Shown: positions 43,687-53,169, numbered from the stretch's first letter. The stretch: 64,000 bases of DNA from Bacteroidota bacterium (GCA_016718875.1 JADKBL010000001.1:124001-188000), one strand, 5' to 3'. Translations and numbers: made by a program. Notes: generated by a model not told the origin, from the letters alone.

Positions 43687-44658
43687 TCAGGCCTTCCCTG
43701 CACTTCCAAGCACACTGACAACCTTATGCTTGTAAAGCTCTTTAAGTTTTTCACGGGCTGGTCCGAGGTAGTTACGCGGATCAAACTCACCCGGCTTCTC
43801 AAAAAACACTTTACGAATTGCTGCTGTCATAGCCAGTCGTCCGTCACTGTCGATGTTGATCTTGCAAACTGCTGAAGCTGCAGCCCTGCGGAGTTGGTCC
43901 TCAGATACACCTGCAGTGTTTTCCATCTTGCCGCCGTATTTGTTTATCTCATCAACAATATCCTGAGGAACTGATGAAGCACCGTGGAGAACGATAGGGA
44001 ATCCGGGGATACGTCTTTCGCACTCTTCAAGGATGTCGAAGCGAAGTGGCGGAGGTAATTCTCCCGGTTTTACCTTGAACTTGAAAGCTCCATGAGATGT
44101 TCCTATTGAAATAGCCAGGGAATCAACTCCGGTCTTCTTCACAAAATCCTCAACTTCTTCAGGTCTTGTATATGATGTATGATCAGATGAAACTTCATCC
44201 TCGATACCTGCAAGCACACCAAGTTCACCCTCAACTGTAACATCGTACTGATGAGCAAACTCAACAACCTGCTTTGTAAGCCTTACGTTTTCCTCATATG
44301 GGAAGTGAGAACCATCAATCATGACTGATGAGAATCCTGTTTCAATACATGACTTGCATGTTTCAAATGTATCACCATGGTCAAGATGCAGTACAATAGG
44401 AATTGAATGTCCAAGTTCCTTTGCATACTCAACAGCACCCTTGGCCAGGTATTGAAGCAAGGTCTGGTTGGCATACTTACGGGCTCCCTTTGAAACCTGA
44501 AGTATAACCGGTGACTTTGTCTCAACGCATGCGCTTATAATTGCCTGAAGCTGTTCAAGATTATTGAAATTGAAGGCGGGAATTGCATATCCCCCTTTCA
44601 CAGCATTCCTGAACAACTCTCTGGAATTCACTAACCCTAATTCTTTATAATGTAGCAT
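43687..44658 (-). CDS. fbaA: Class II fructose-bisphosphate aldolase
   Basis: 323 residues. The zinc-binding HLDHGD motif, YAIPAFNFNNLEQ near the N-terminus, GFSSVMIDGSHFP and the DSLAISIGTSHGAFKFK loop are those of class II aldolases; IVLHGASS provides the C-terminal metal and phosphate residues. The enzyme splits fructose-1,6-bisphosphate in glycolysis and works in reverse in gluconeogenesis. It has its own candidate promoter (44712-44719) and terminator and so stands as a single-gene unit. Confidence 0.93.
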   Translation of the reverse strand: MLHYKELGLVNSRELFRNAVKGGYAIPAFNFNNLEQLQAIISACVETKSPVILQVSKGARKYANQTLLQYLAKGAVEYAKELGHSIPIVLHLDHGDTFETCKSCIETGFSSVMIDGSHFPYEENVRLTKQVVEFAHQYDVTVEGELGVLAGIEDEVSSDHTSYTRPEEVEDFVKKTGVDSLAISIGTSHGAFKFKVKPGELPPPLRFDILEECERRIPGFPIVLHGASSVPQDIVDEINKYGGKMENTAGVSEDQLRRAAASAVCKINIDSDGRLAMTAAIRKVFFEKPGEFDPRNYLGPAREKLKELYKHKVVSVLGSAGKA

Positions 44659-44711
44659 AACAAATTGGTTTTAAAATGAGTCGCACAAGGTAGATATTTT
44701 ACCTGTGGCAG

Positions 44712-44719
44712 CAAAAATA
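44712..44719 (-). promoter_or_regulatory. Candidate -7 box for the aldolase gene
   Basis: On the minus strand TATTTTTG matches TAnnTTTG 53 bases before the aldolase ATG. No properly spaced TTG is seen upstream. The other 200 bases of this divergent gap toward tolC show no clear signal. Confidence 0.35.
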
Positions 44720-44916
44720 TTTGGAACAAATTTGAACACTATCTGTATGTTTTAGACCTTATCTTGCAAAAATTCTTCATTGATTCTGAGATATTAATTA
44801 TCTTCGTGGGCTTATTTTGGTATTGTTTTTATTTGTGTAGTTGTGAAATGTCAGTTTTTTTCAAACCAGGATTCAGTAAACGATTAAGATTTGTTTCGCT
44901 TTCAAAATAACTTCTT

Positions 44917-46299
44917 ATGAAAAAGTGCTTTTTAATTTTACTTGCATTTATGCTCACATTCCAGGGATATCTTTACTCACAGGAAAAGGTATGGACTCTC
45001 GATGAATGTATCTTTTATGCAATAGACAACAACATTCAGATCAAGCAGCAGGATCTTCAGACCAAATACCAGAAGAATTCCCTTGACCTGTCGAAGTTTA
45101 AACTTCTTCCTACCCTGAATGGATCAGGTTCACAGAATTATTCATGGGGTCGTTCGCTGGACCAGACAACATACCGGTACACTGAAGATCAAAGAGTAAT
45201 TTCGAACAATTTTTATGTTGGTGGCAACATGAGTCTTTTCAACGGATTGCAGAACTACAATTCAATCAAAAAATACGAATATGAGCTCCTGGCCGGAGAA
45301 CAGGATCTCCAGAACATAAAAGAGAATATCTCCCTGACTGTTGCTTTGAACTATCTGCAAATTCTGCTCAATAAAGAGCTTGTTACAGCAGCAACGGAAC
45401 AGCTTCAGATAACACTTCAGCAGATTGAAAAAACGAAGAAGCTTGTTGATGCAGGAAGTGTAGCTCTTGGCAACCTCCTTCAGATCGAAGCACAGGCAGC
45501 CCAGGAAGAGGTTATTTATATCAATTATAAAAACCAACTCGATATTTCCTATCTCGATATTACTCAGCTTCTTGAACTTAAAACTCCTGAAGGATTTGAG
45601 GTTATTGTTCCTCCAATAACAATTGACACAAATGCTGTTATCGGTGAAACCATCGAGGAGATCTATCAGATTGCAAGCGGTTCAAGGCCAAGCATAAAGA
45701 GTCCTGAACTACTCCTTGCGGCACGTGAATACGATCTCAAAATTGCAAAAGGAGCCCGGAGCCCCAGACTAAGTATGAATCACTCTGTAACAACAGGCTA
45801 TTCAGATGTACGTCAGAAAATTCTTGGCCTCGACCCGAATACCAATGAAATACTTTATGGAAATTATCCCTTTAGTGAACAGTTCAATGATAACAGAAAC
45901 TGGGCCCTGGGATTTTCACTGAACATTCCCATTCTTAACGGCTGGCAGGTAAACAAGAATATTGAAAACTCCAAAATAAGCATTGAGAACAGCAAATATG
46001 CCCTCGACGGAGCAAAAAAACAGCTGTATAAGAATATTCAGCAGTCATATGCTGATGCTTCTGCCTCTCTTAAGAAATATGCAGCCAGCCAGAAAGCGGT
46101 AAAATCAATGCAGGAAGCTTTCCGGTACACAGAACAGAAATTCAATGTCGGACTCGTGACTTCCGTTGACTATAACGCTTCAAAAAACCAATTGCTCAAA
46201 GCTCAGTCCGATCTTGCCCAGTCGAAATATGAATATATTTTTAAAACAAAAGTCCTTGATTTTTACAGAGGAATACCTTTAAGTCTTAATAACGAATAA
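44917..46299 (+). CDS. TolC-family outer-membrane efflux protein
   Basis: 460 residues. Signal peptide FLILLAFMLTFQGYLYSQ, then VWTLDECIFYAIDNNIQIKQQ, the usual start of a Bacteroidota TolC-like protein. Two long coiled-coil regions (about 140-230 and 345-440) form the periplasmic tunnel, with membrane strands such as SYNWGRS-like and NNRNWALGFSLNIP between. It is the outer-membrane exit duct of a tripartite pump. The adaptor gene follows after 21 bases, but no pump gene is present next to it. Confidence 0.9.
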   Translation: MKKCFLILLAFMLTFQGYLYSQEKVWTLDECIFYAIDNNIQIKQQDLQTKYQKNSLDLSKFKLLPTLNGSGSQNYSWGRSLDQTTYRYTEDQRVISNNFYVGGNMSLFNGLQNYNSIKKYEYELLAGEQDLQNIKENISLTVALNYLQILLNKELVTAATEQLQITLQQIEKTKKLVDAGSVALGNLLQIEAQAAQEEVIYINYKNQLDISYLDITQLLELKTPEGFEVIVPPITIDTNAVIGETIEEIYQIASGSRPSIKSPELLLAAREYDLKIAKGARSPRLSMNHSVTTGYSDVRQKILGLDPNTNEILYGNYPFSEQFNDNRNWALGFSLNIPILNGWQVNKNIENSKISIENSKYALDGAKKQLYKNIQQSYADASASLKKYAASQKAVKSMQEAFRYTEQKFNVGLVTSVDYNASKNQLLKAQSDLAQSKYEYIFKTKVLDFYRGIPLSLNNE

Positions 46300-46320
46300 T
46301 TATAATACGCATAATATATC

Positions 46321-47583
46321 ATGAAAACCAATAAATTACTTAAGATTTTACTGCCCATAGTAGTAGTTCTTTTAATACTTGCCATAATCGGTAAAAAGCA
46401 AGGCTGGTTCGGAAAAGCAGTTATGGTAAAAGTTGCTGTTGAAAATGTCGAAAAACGGACTATTGTTGAAACAATAACAGCCAACGGTAAGATTCAGCCT
46501 GAGAAAGAGGTTAAACTTACTCCTGATGTCTCCGGGGAAATAGTTGAACTCACTGTTATGGAGGGTGATCATGTTGAAAAGGGACAGCTTCTCCTCAGGA
46601 TTAAACCTGACACCTATATCTCCCAGAGAGACAGGTCGATGGCTGCTATAAGCTCCGCAAGGGCAAGGCTTGCCCAGGCTGAAGCACAATTCATTCAGGC
46701 TGAGCTTTCTTTTAAAAGAAGCAAGCAGCTGTTCGCAGAACAGACAATCTCAAAATCGGACTATGAACAGGCTGAGGCCTCATATTCTGTAGCAAAAGCC
46801 GAAGTTGATGCTGCAAAATTTTCAGTAACAAGTTCAGAAGCTTCACTTAAAGAGGCTAATGAAAATCTTATTAAAACATCAATATATGCTCCGATGACAG
46901 GTACCATATCAATGCTTCTTGTTGAGCTTGGTGAAAGGGTTGCAGGAACAAATCTTATGGCAGGAACTGAAATGCTCAGAGTAGCTGATCTCTCAAGGAT
47001 GGAAGCACAGGTTCAGGTTAATGAAAATGATATTGTCAGGGTAAATCTGGGTGATACAGCACTTATAGAAGTTGATGCCTATCTTGACAAAAAATTCAAG
47101 GGTATTGTAACCGAAATTGCAAATTCAGCCAAAACAACCGGCGTGTCAGCTGACCAGGTTACCAATTTTGATGTGAAAATCCTTGTTCTTCCTGAATCAT
47201 ACCAGGACCTGACAGACGGAGGCAAGGCTAATCCTTTCCGCCCGGGGATGTCTGCAACTGTTGATATCCAGACAGAAGTAAAGGACAGTGTAATCACTGT
47301 TCCAATCCAGTCAGTTACAACACGTACTGATACTACTAAAGTAGCTGCCGGTAAAACAGCAGATGATGAGCTGCGTACACTCGTATTCATAACCGATGGC
47401 AAATATGCACTTGCCCGTGATGTTAAAACCGGTATTCAGGACAATAATTATATCGAGATCATAACAGGAGTTGGAGTTAAAGACAGGATAGTATCTGCAC
47501 CTTTCAGCGCCATCAGTAAGAAATTATCAGACAGCACTCTTATAGAAATACTTAAGAAGGAAGAACTCTTTAAAGTTAAATAA
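46321..47583 (+). CDS. Efflux membrane-fusion (periplasmic adaptor) protein, HlyD/MacA-like
   Basis: 420 residues. One N-terminal transmembrane helix (ILLPIVVVLLILAII) anchors it. ETITANGKIQPEKEVKLTPDVSGEI is the biotinyl-lipoyl half-motif, followed by an alpha-hairpin (SARARLAQAEAQFIQAEL to AKAEVDAAKFSV), the second half lipoyl motif (IYAPMTGTISMLLVELGERV) and beta-barrel domains. It should connect a MacB-like ABC or RND pump to the TolC-like protein upstream. The gene after it is tsaB, so the pump must be elsewhere. Confidence 0.9.
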   Translation: MKTNKLLKILLPIVVVLLILAIIGKKQGWFGKAVMVKVAVENVEKRTIVETITANGKIQPEKEVKLTPDVSGEIVELTVMEGDHVEKGQLLLRIKPDTYISQRDRSMAAISSARARLAQAEAQFIQAELSFKRSKQLFAEQTISKSDYEQAEASYSVAKAEVDAAKFSVTSSEASLKEANENLIKTSIYAPMTGTISMLLVELGERVAGTNLMAGTEMLRVADLSRMEAQVQVNENDIVRVNLGDTALIEVDAYLDKKFKGIVTEIANSAKTTGVSADQVTNFDVKILVLPESYQDLTDGGKANPFRPGMSATVDIQTEVKDSVITVPIQSVTTRTDTTKVAAGKTADDELRTLVFITDGKYALARDVKTGIQDNNYIEIITGVGVKDRIVSAPFSAISKKLSDSTLIEILKKEELFKVK

Positions 47584-47605
47584 CCGTCAGGCAACTGATC
47601 ACGGA

Positions 47606-48307
47606 ATGATTATCTGTATTGAAACAGCAACTAACCTATGTTCTGTTGCTCTTTGCGACTCATCCGGGATTATTTCGGTAAAGGAAAGCAATGACCAGCG
47701 TTCACATGCTTCAATGCTGACAGTTTTCATAGGCGAATTACTACGTGAGAATAGTGTAGAATCATCTGACCTTGATGCTGTTGCTGTTAGCAAGGGTCCC
47801 GGGTCTTATACCGGACTTCGTATAGGTGTATCTGTAGCCAAAGGAATGGCATTTGCTGCATCAATACCGCTGATTGGGATTGAGACAACTCTTTCAATGT
47901 TTATGGGCATGAAGGATAGAATTCTGAATGGTGCCGGGGCAGATAAGGATTTAATTTTCTGTCCCATGCTCGATGCAAGGAGGATGGAGGTTTATAGTGC
48001 TCTCTATTCATCATCAGGCGAAAAAATAAAGGATATCTCGGCTGAAATAATTACAGAAGACTCTTTCCGTTCCATTCCGGAATCTAAAAAAATTATACTT
48101 TTTGGTGATGGTGCCGCTAAATGCAAAAATATTATCAGAAGGCAGAATATACTTTTCATTGATGACTTTACAATGTCATCCTCTTTTATGCATATTCCGG
48201 CATTTCATGCTTTTAAAATGAAACATTTTGAGGATGTAGCCTATTTTGAACCTTTCTATTTGAAGGATTTTATTACGACTGCACAGCGTAAGAATATTCT
48301 TTTATAA
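47606..48307 (+). CDS. tsaB: tRNA threonylcarbamoyladenosine biosynthesis protein TsaB
   Basis: 233 residues in the actin-like ATPase fold. IICIETATNLCSVALCD starts the protein, SNDQRSHASML and SKGPGSYTGLRIGVSVAKGMA are the TsaB signatures. It is a structural partner of TsaD and TsaE that adds t6A at position 37 of ANN-decoding tRNAs, and is normally essential. It begins 22 bases after the adaptor gene, an unusual link to a transport operon. Confidence 0.93.
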   Translation: MIICIETATNLCSVALCDSSGIISVKESNDQRSHASMLTVFIGELLRENSVESSDLDAVAVSKGPGSYTGLRIGVSVAKGMAFAASIPLIGIETTLSMFMGMKDRILNGAGADKDLIFCPMLDARRMEVYSALYSSSGEKIKDISAEIITEDSFRSIPESKKIILFGDGAAKCKNIIRRQNILFIDDFTMSSSFMHIPAFHAFKMKHFEDVAYFEPFYLKDFITTAQRKNILL

Positions 48308-48341
48308 TTTGGCATAATAACTGCAGAGATTACTAATTAAA

Positions 48342-49118
48342 ATGAAGAAGTTTTTAATTATTACCGTTTTTGCAGCCCTTATCTCCTTCCGCGGATGGTG
48401 CCAGCCAACTGTATACAAATCAGGGGAATCCGTTTTTTATACGGTCCATTACGGACCTATAACAGCCGGAGAGGCAACTCTCGAACTAAAATACAACACC
48501 TACAAGGGAAGGCAGGTACTTCATTCGAAACTGGTAGGCAGGACAACAGGAATGGCAGATGCCGTTTTCAAGGTTGTCGATATATATGAGAGTTACATGG
48601 ATCCGGTATCAGAACTTCCTGTATTCACAATAAGGAACATACGTGAAGGCCGTTACCGGAAATATAACGAAGTGATCTTCGACCATGAAACAAGGAGCGA
48701 TTCAACAATACTTACAAGCGACCTCACAGGAATCCATATAGGTCAGAAGGGTATGCATGATATTCTCTCTTGCTTTTACCATTTCAGGGATGATATTCTG
48801 CCGGATAGGAAAGTACTTAAAGAGGGAGAAATTATTACTGTAATGACGTGGTTCACCGATGAACTGTACCCCGTAAGGCTAAAGTACATTAAAACCGAGG
48901 AGGTGAAAACAAAGGTGGGAAGGATAAAATGCCTCAAGTTTAATCCGGTTACAGAAACCGGAAGACTGTTCAAAACTGAGGAGGATGTTTCATTCTGGTT
49001 CACAGCTGATAAAAATTATTTACCAATTAAAATCCGTTTTGATATATTTGTCGGGGCATTTACAGTTGAAATGACAAATTATGAGGGGCTTGCATACCCT
49101 CTGGAAATAATAAAATAA
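48342..49118 (+). CDS. DUF3108 domain-containing protein
   Basis: 258 residues with a signal peptide (FLIITVFAALISFRGWCQ). The DUF3108 body shows GESVFYTVHYGPITAGEATLEL, VVDIYESYMDP and DDILPDRKVLKEGEIITV, ending in ADKNYLPIKIRFDIFVGA. Related proteins are periplasmic lipocalin-like beta barrels of unknown task. It lies between tsaB and efp, as is common in Bacteroidota. Confidence 0.85.
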   Translation: MKKFLIITVFAALISFRGWCQPTVYKSGESVFYTVHYGPITAGEATLELKYNTYKGRQVLHSKLVGRTTGMADAVFKVVDIYESYMDPVSELPVFTIRNIREGRYRKYNEVIFDHETRSDSTILTSDLTGIHIGQKGMHDILSCFYHFRDDILPDRKVLKEGEIITVMTWFTDELYPVRLKYIKTEEVKTKVGRIKCLKFNPVTETGRLFKTEEDVSFWFTADKNYLPIKIRFDIFVGAFTVEMTNYEGLAYPLEIIK

Positions 49119-49156
49119 ATAACTTTAAAATAAAACTGAGAATAAAGTAAGAACTT

Positions 49157-49723
49157 ATGGCAACGACTGCAGATTTCAGGAACGGACTGGTTATTGAGTA
49201 TAACAATGACCTTTATACAATCGTGCAATTTCAGCATGTTAAGCCTGGCAAAGGGCCGGCTTTTGTTAGAACAAAATTGAAAAACCTCAAGACAGGCAGG
49301 GTAATCGATAATACCTTCAATTCAGGAGTTAAGGTGAACGTGGCCAGGGTTGAGAGACGTCCATATCAGTATCTCTATAAAGATGATGTGGGCTATTACT
49401 TCATGCACCTTGAGACATTCGAACAGATACATGTTGACGGAAACATGATAGATAATGCTGAATTCCTCATCGAAGGAATTGGTGTTGAAGTTGTGGTTCA
49501 TGCCGAAACAGAAACCGTTCTGACAGTTGACCTTCCGCAGTTTGTGGTACTGGAAGTAGTCTATTCCGAACCTGGTCTCAGAGGCGATACTGCAACAAAT
49601 ACCCTTAAACAGGCTAAAGTTGAAAACGGATCAATTATAATGGTACCTCTCTTTGTCAACGTCGGTGATAAAATCAGGATTGATACCCGTGACAAATCAT
49701 ACGTTGAGAGGGTAAAAGCATAA
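49157..49723 (+). CDS. efp: Elongation factor P
   Basis: 188 residues with the three beta-barrel domains of EF-P. The domain I loop HVKPGKGPAFVR carries the lysine (about K32) that other bacteria modify to speed synthesis of polyproline stretches. The C-terminal GDKIRIDTRDKSYVERVKA is canonical. Cytoplasmic, ribosome-bound. It is 38 bases after the DUF3108 gene and 29 bases before the phosphatase gene. Confidence 0.95.
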   Translation: MATTADFRNGLVIEYNNDLYTIVQFQHVKPGKGPAFVRTKLKNLKTGRVIDNTFNSGVKVNVARVERRPYQYLYKDDVGYYFMHLETFEQIHVDGNMIDNAEFLIEGIGVEVVVHAETETVLTVDLPQFVVLEVVYSEPGLRGDTATNTLKQAKVENGSIIMVPLFVNVGDKIRIDTRDKSYVERVKA

Positions 49724-49752
49724 ATATCCCTAATTGCACTCAGCTGGTTCAG

Positions 49753-50958
49753 ATGGACAGGCTTAAAATATCGAAATTCAAACTGGATGCGCTGCTCGAC
49801 ATTACACTGTCGATCAACGCAAACCTGCCTGTCGAAGTACTTCTTGCAAAATATGAAAAAATACTCCGGGAGAATCTGAACATCGGTAAGATCCTTATCT
49901 ACAAGAAGTCAGGTACCTGGGAGTGCATCCTTAACGGAGGTTTTTCAAAAAAGCTTGAGCATATTGATGTTGAATCAAAACTGCTTAATATTACCGAAAT
50001 CACTTTTGATACAGCTGATATCAGCTTTGAGGGTGTTGATATTATCGTGCCTGTTTTCAATAACAATGTCCCGATAGCCTATGTTTTCATCGGCGATATA
50101 GAGGAAGAAGGCGAAGGCATGAGCCCTGTACTGAAACACCTGAATTTCATCCAGACATTTTCGAGTATCATAATTGTTGCCATTGAGAATATAAGACTTT
50201 TTAAGGAAAGCCTTCGCCAGGAGGCCCTGAAAAAAGAGCTCGAGCTTGCTGCAAGAATGCAGAAAATGCTTATTCCAGACAACAGCCAGATGCCAAAAAA
50301 TCCTAAAATAGTTGCCAATGGATTTTACTTCCCTCACTATGAAGTCGGGGGAGATTACTATGACTGCATCAGACTTTCTGATACCAAAACCGGATTCTGC
50401 ATTGCGGATGTATCAGGTAAAGGTATTGCTGCTGCAATACTGATGTCAAATTTCCAGGCCAGCTTTCGTGCACTGTTCACTTATGACATCAACCTCGAAC
50501 TGCTTGTAAACAAACTCAATTCAATAGTAGTTGTCAATGCTGCCGGCGAGAAATTCATAACTTTCTTTGTTGCAAGGTATGATCACGAAACAGGATTACT
50601 TGAATATATCAATGCAGCTCACAACCCGCCGGTAATATACGATACGGTAACAGGTGATGTTGTCCATCTGAATGCCTCATGTGTGGGAATAGGGATGCTT
50701 GATGATATTCCCAACGTTAAAAAATCAGAGCTCACAATCAGGAACACATCCAAAATTGTCTGCTATACCGACGGATTATCAGAGCTAAAGGGTGATGACG
50801 GAAAAGACATAGGCACAAGAGTGATTATAAAACATATATCAAACACTCTCCCTGTCGAAAAAAATATGAGGGAAATGATAAAAGAGCTTGGATTGCCCGA
50901 CAATAATCCCTACACCTTTGATGATGTGTCAATCATTGTGGCTGATATTCCCAGGTGA
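49753..50958 (+). CDS. GAF-like/SpoIIE-type PP2C serine phosphatase
   Basis: 401 residues. Residues about 10-155 form a sensor module of GAF type, a short coiled coil (EALKKELELAARMQKMLIP) connects it to a PP2C-like SpoIIE/RsbU domain from about 185. Metal-binding aspartates are in GGDYYD, ADVSGKGIAAAI and YTDGLSE. Such enzymes dephosphorylate anti-sigma-factor antagonists or SiaC/DUF1987 proteins; a DUF1987 gene is in the window at 42756. The gene ends 3 bases from the convergent tyrS. Confidence 0.88.
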   Translation: MDRLKISKFKLDALLDITLSINANLPVEVLLAKYEKILRENLNIGKILIYKKSGTWECILNGGFSKKLEHIDVESKLLNITEITFDTADISFEGVDIIVPVFNNNVPIAYVFIGDIEEEGEGMSPVLKHLNFIQTFSSIIIVAIENIRLFKESLRQEALKKELELAARMQKMLIPDNSQMPKNPKIVANGFYFPHYEVGGDYYDCIRLSDTKTGFCIADVSGKGIAAAILMSNFQASFRALFTYDINLELLVNKLNSIVVVNAAGEKFITFFVARYDHETGLLEYINAAHNPPVIYDTVTGDVVHLNASCVGIGMLDDIPNVKKSELTIRNTSKIVCYTDGLSELKGDDGKDIGTRVIIKHISNTLPVEKNMREMIKELGLPDNNPYTFDDVSIIVADIPR

Positions 50959-50961
50959 ACT

Positions 50962-52254
50962 TCAGATTACCCTGATAAGGAAATAATTCTTCTTCCCCTT
51001 TTGAACAAGCAGGTACTTATTGTTGAGGAGTGACTCCTGTCCTACCGGACTGTCAGGATTCTCAATTTTCTCCTTGTTAATGCTAAGTCCCCCGCCCTGT
51101 ACAAGCCTTCTCAACTCACCTTTTGAAGGAAATACCTGGGTATGTCCTGCACACAGGTCAGCAACTGATACTCCGGAACTGATTATATCCCTGGTTACAT
51201 CAAATACAGGAACACCTTCAAAAACGGACAGAAAAGTGCTCTCACTCATCTTTCTTAGTGACTCTGTGGTTCCTTTCCCGAAAAGAATCTGCGAAGCCTC
51301 AACAGCTCCATCGTAATCCTGGCGTGAATGAACCATGATAGTAACCTCCTCGGCAAGACGTCTCTGAAGAAAACGTTCATGAGGAGCCTTGTTATGTTCC
51401 GTGATAATATTATCAATTTCCTCCCTGCCAAGGATTGTGAAGATTTTAATATACCTGGCTGCATCCTCATCGGAAACATTCAGCCAGAACTGGTAAAACT
51501 GGTAAGGTGTAGTCTTCTCAGGATCGAGCCATACATTTCCTGACTCGGTTTTTCCGAATTTTGTGCCGTCGGCTTTTGTTATCAGCGGACAGGTAAGAGC
51601 ATATGCTTCACCTCCGGCTTTTCTCCTGATAAGTTCGGTACCGGTGACAATATTTCCCCACTGATCCGATCCGCCCATCTGAAGCTTGCAGCCATGACTG
51701 TTATAAAGATGAAGAAAATCTGTTCCCTGAACAAGCTGATAAGAGAATTCTGTAAATGACATTCCGTCTTTTGACTCTGAGCCAATTCTTTTCTTGACGG
51801 AATCTTTCGACATCATGTAATTGACAGTGATGTGCTTGCCTATTTCTCTTATAAACTGAAGGAATGAATACTCTTTCATCCAGTCATAATTATTCACCAT
51901 CACAGCCCTGTTTGACTTATCCGAATTGAAATCGAGAAAATGGGAGAGCTGATTTTTAATAGCCTCCTGGTTTTTTCTCAAAGTGGTTTCATCGAGAAGG
52001 TTTCTTTCCTCCGATTTCCCTGAAGGGTCCCCTATCATTCCTGTGGCACCTCCAACCAGGGCAATTGGAGTATGTCCGGCCCTCTGGAAATGTACCAGCA
52101 ACATCACCTGCACCATATGACCAATGTGCAGTGAGTCGGCGGTAGGGTCAAATCCTATATAACCTGATGTTTTTTCCTTATTCAGAAGTTCTTCGGTACC
52201 GGGCATGATATCATGTATCATACCTCTCCATTTCAGTTCATCAACAAAGTTCAT
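50962..52254 (-). CDS. tyrS: Tyrosyl-tRNA synthetase
   Basis: 430 residues from the ATG at 52254 (MNFVDELKWRGMIHD); the longer form from 52275 adds seven atypical residues. The class I signatures are HIGHMVQ and the KMSKS-equivalent KFGKT. YDWMKEYSFLQFI and QMGGSDQWGNIVTGTELIRR are the tyrosine pocket and ATP-binding parts; the C-terminus ends in an S4-like RNA-binding domain (GGLSINKEKI). It charges tRNA-Tyr. The gene is 36 bases downstream of cvpA in the same direction. Confidence 0.95.
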   Translation of the reverse strand: MNFVDELKWRGMIHDIMPGTEELLNKEKTSGYIGFDPTADSLHIGHMVQVMLLVHFQRAGHTPIALVGGATGMIGDPSGKSEERNLLDETTLRKNQEAIKNQLSHFLDFNSDKSNRAVMVNNYDWMKEYSFLQFIREIGKHITVNYMMSKDSVKKRIGSESKDGMSFTEFSYQLVQGTDFLHLYNSHGCKLQMGGSDQWGNIVTGTELIRRKAGGEAYALTCPLITKADGTKFGKTESGNVWLDPEKTTPYQFYQFWLNVSDEDAARYIKIFTILGREEIDNIITEHNKAPHERFLQRRLAEEVTIMVHSRQDYDGAVEASQILFGKGTTESLRKMSESTFLSVFEGVPVFDVTRDIISSGVSVADLCAGHTQVFPSKGELRRLVQGGGLSINKEKIENPDSPVGQESLLNNKYLLVQKGKKNYFLIRVI

Positions 52255-52290
52255 TTTGCATTTTTTGAACTGCAAATATAGTAAAGAGGG

Positions 52291-52827
52291 TCAGATTGTA
52301 ACGTTCTCAGGCTTCTTTTTAAACCTGTCGAAGCTCCGGTCAAAGCCTCCCTCGCCGATAATGGGGAAAATAGCCGGCGCAATATCTGCAATGGGATTAA
52401 ACAATATAGATTTTTCAATAGCCTCATCGGGGAGAAATGACCTGCGTGCATCAATCGAGTTAAAAACCACGAAAAGTACACTTAGTATCAGGACTGATTT
52501 TAAAAGGCCGAAAACTATTCCGAGGAGCCTGTTAACAAAACTCAGTGCTGCGGCATCAACTATTTTGTTTACGATAAGTCCTACGAAATGTATAAGCACA
52601 ACTATGATACCGAATGTAACAAGGAAGGCAACGATACCGACATACTGCCCGCTCATGTCGAAATAATCGTAGAGCTTCTCAGCAGTAAATGATGAGAATT
52701 TTATTGCACCCCAGATACCCAGTATCAGGGCAGCCAGTGAGGCAACCTCCTTCACAAGACCGTTTATAAAACCCATCACCATTGATAATCCAAGGATGAC
52801 GATAATGATCATATCAATATAGTTCAT
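52291..52827 (-). CDS. CvpA-family membrane protein
   Basis: 178 residues with four transmembrane helices. The CvpA/DedE pattern is present: DMIIIVILGLSMVMGFINGLVKEVASL at the start and VDAAALSFVNRLLGIVFGLLKSVLIL later. The family is linked to colicin V export in E. coli but in most bacteria has a general envelope role. A C-terminal basic tail of about 30 residues (RFKKKPENV) is cytoplasmic. It precedes tyrS. Confidence 0.85.
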   Translation of the reverse strand: MNYIDMIIIVILGLSMVMGFINGLVKEVASLAALILGIWGAIKFSSFTAEKLYDYFDMSGQYVGIVAFLVTFGIIVVLIHFVGLIVNKIVDAAALSFVNRLLGIVFGLLKSVLILSVLFVVFNSIDARRSFLPDEAIEKSILFNPIADIAPAIFPIIGEGGFDRSFDRFKKKPENVTI

Positions 52828-52893
52828 ATGATGATTATTTGAAGGGATGAAAGTAGGAAAGAATGGGGAATATTCAAAATAATATAATGGCGA

Positions 52894-52918
52894 CAGGCGT
52901 CAGGCATCAGGCGTCAGG
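52894..52918. repeat. AGGCGTC/AGGCATC tandem repeat
   Basis: Three 7-base units (AGGCGTC, AGGCATC, AGGCGTC) and a partial fourth lie upstream of cvpA. They are part of about 270 bases of intergenic DNA without a gene that also carries a CCCCCTT/AAGGGGG hairpin at 52989-53004. Confidence 0.6.
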
Positions 52919-52988
52919 AATTCAGAAACTATTCAACTATTCACCTTCTCTGTCAGATAACAAAAAATGGGGTTTGTAAAAATAAACT

Positions 52989-53004
52989 CCCCCTTTGAAG
53001 GGGG
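52989..53004. repeat. CCCCCTT...AAGGGGG hairpin
   Basis: CCCCCTT, a two-base TG loop and AAGGGGG form a perfect inverted repeat followed by CAGGGGG. It lacks a U tract and looks like a dispersed intergenic palindrome rather than a terminator. Confidence 0.5.
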
Positions 53005-53052
53005 CAGGGGGATGTTTAAACAACACATCATTTCCTCTTATTCCCCGCAGTA

Positions 53053-53083
53053 TTTGAAAAAAGCAAAAAAAGATATACTTTTG
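53053..53083 (+). promoter_or_regulatory. Promoter of tRNA-Arg
   Basis: TTTG (53053-53056) and TACTTTTG (53076-53083) give the -33/-7 pair with 19 bases between, exactly the Bacteroidota spacing. The tRNA begins 12 bases after the -7 box. Confidence 0.72.
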
Positions 53084-53094
53084 CCGTGAATTTC

Positions 53095-53169
53095 GGTCCC
53101 ATAGTTCAATGGATAGAATGGAGGTTTCCTAAACCTTAGATTCAGGTTCGATTCCTGGTGGGACTACCA
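53095..53169 (+). tRNA. tRNA-Arg (anticodon CCT)
   Basis: The acceptor GGTCCCA pairs with TGGGACT (with a terminal G-T), followed by discriminator A and encoded CCA. The D arm contains TAGTTCAATGGATAGAA. The anticodon stem GAGGT/ACCTT holds loop TTCCTAA with CCT at 34-36, and the T arm is CAGGTTCGATTCCTG. It decodes AGG. Confidence 0.95.
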
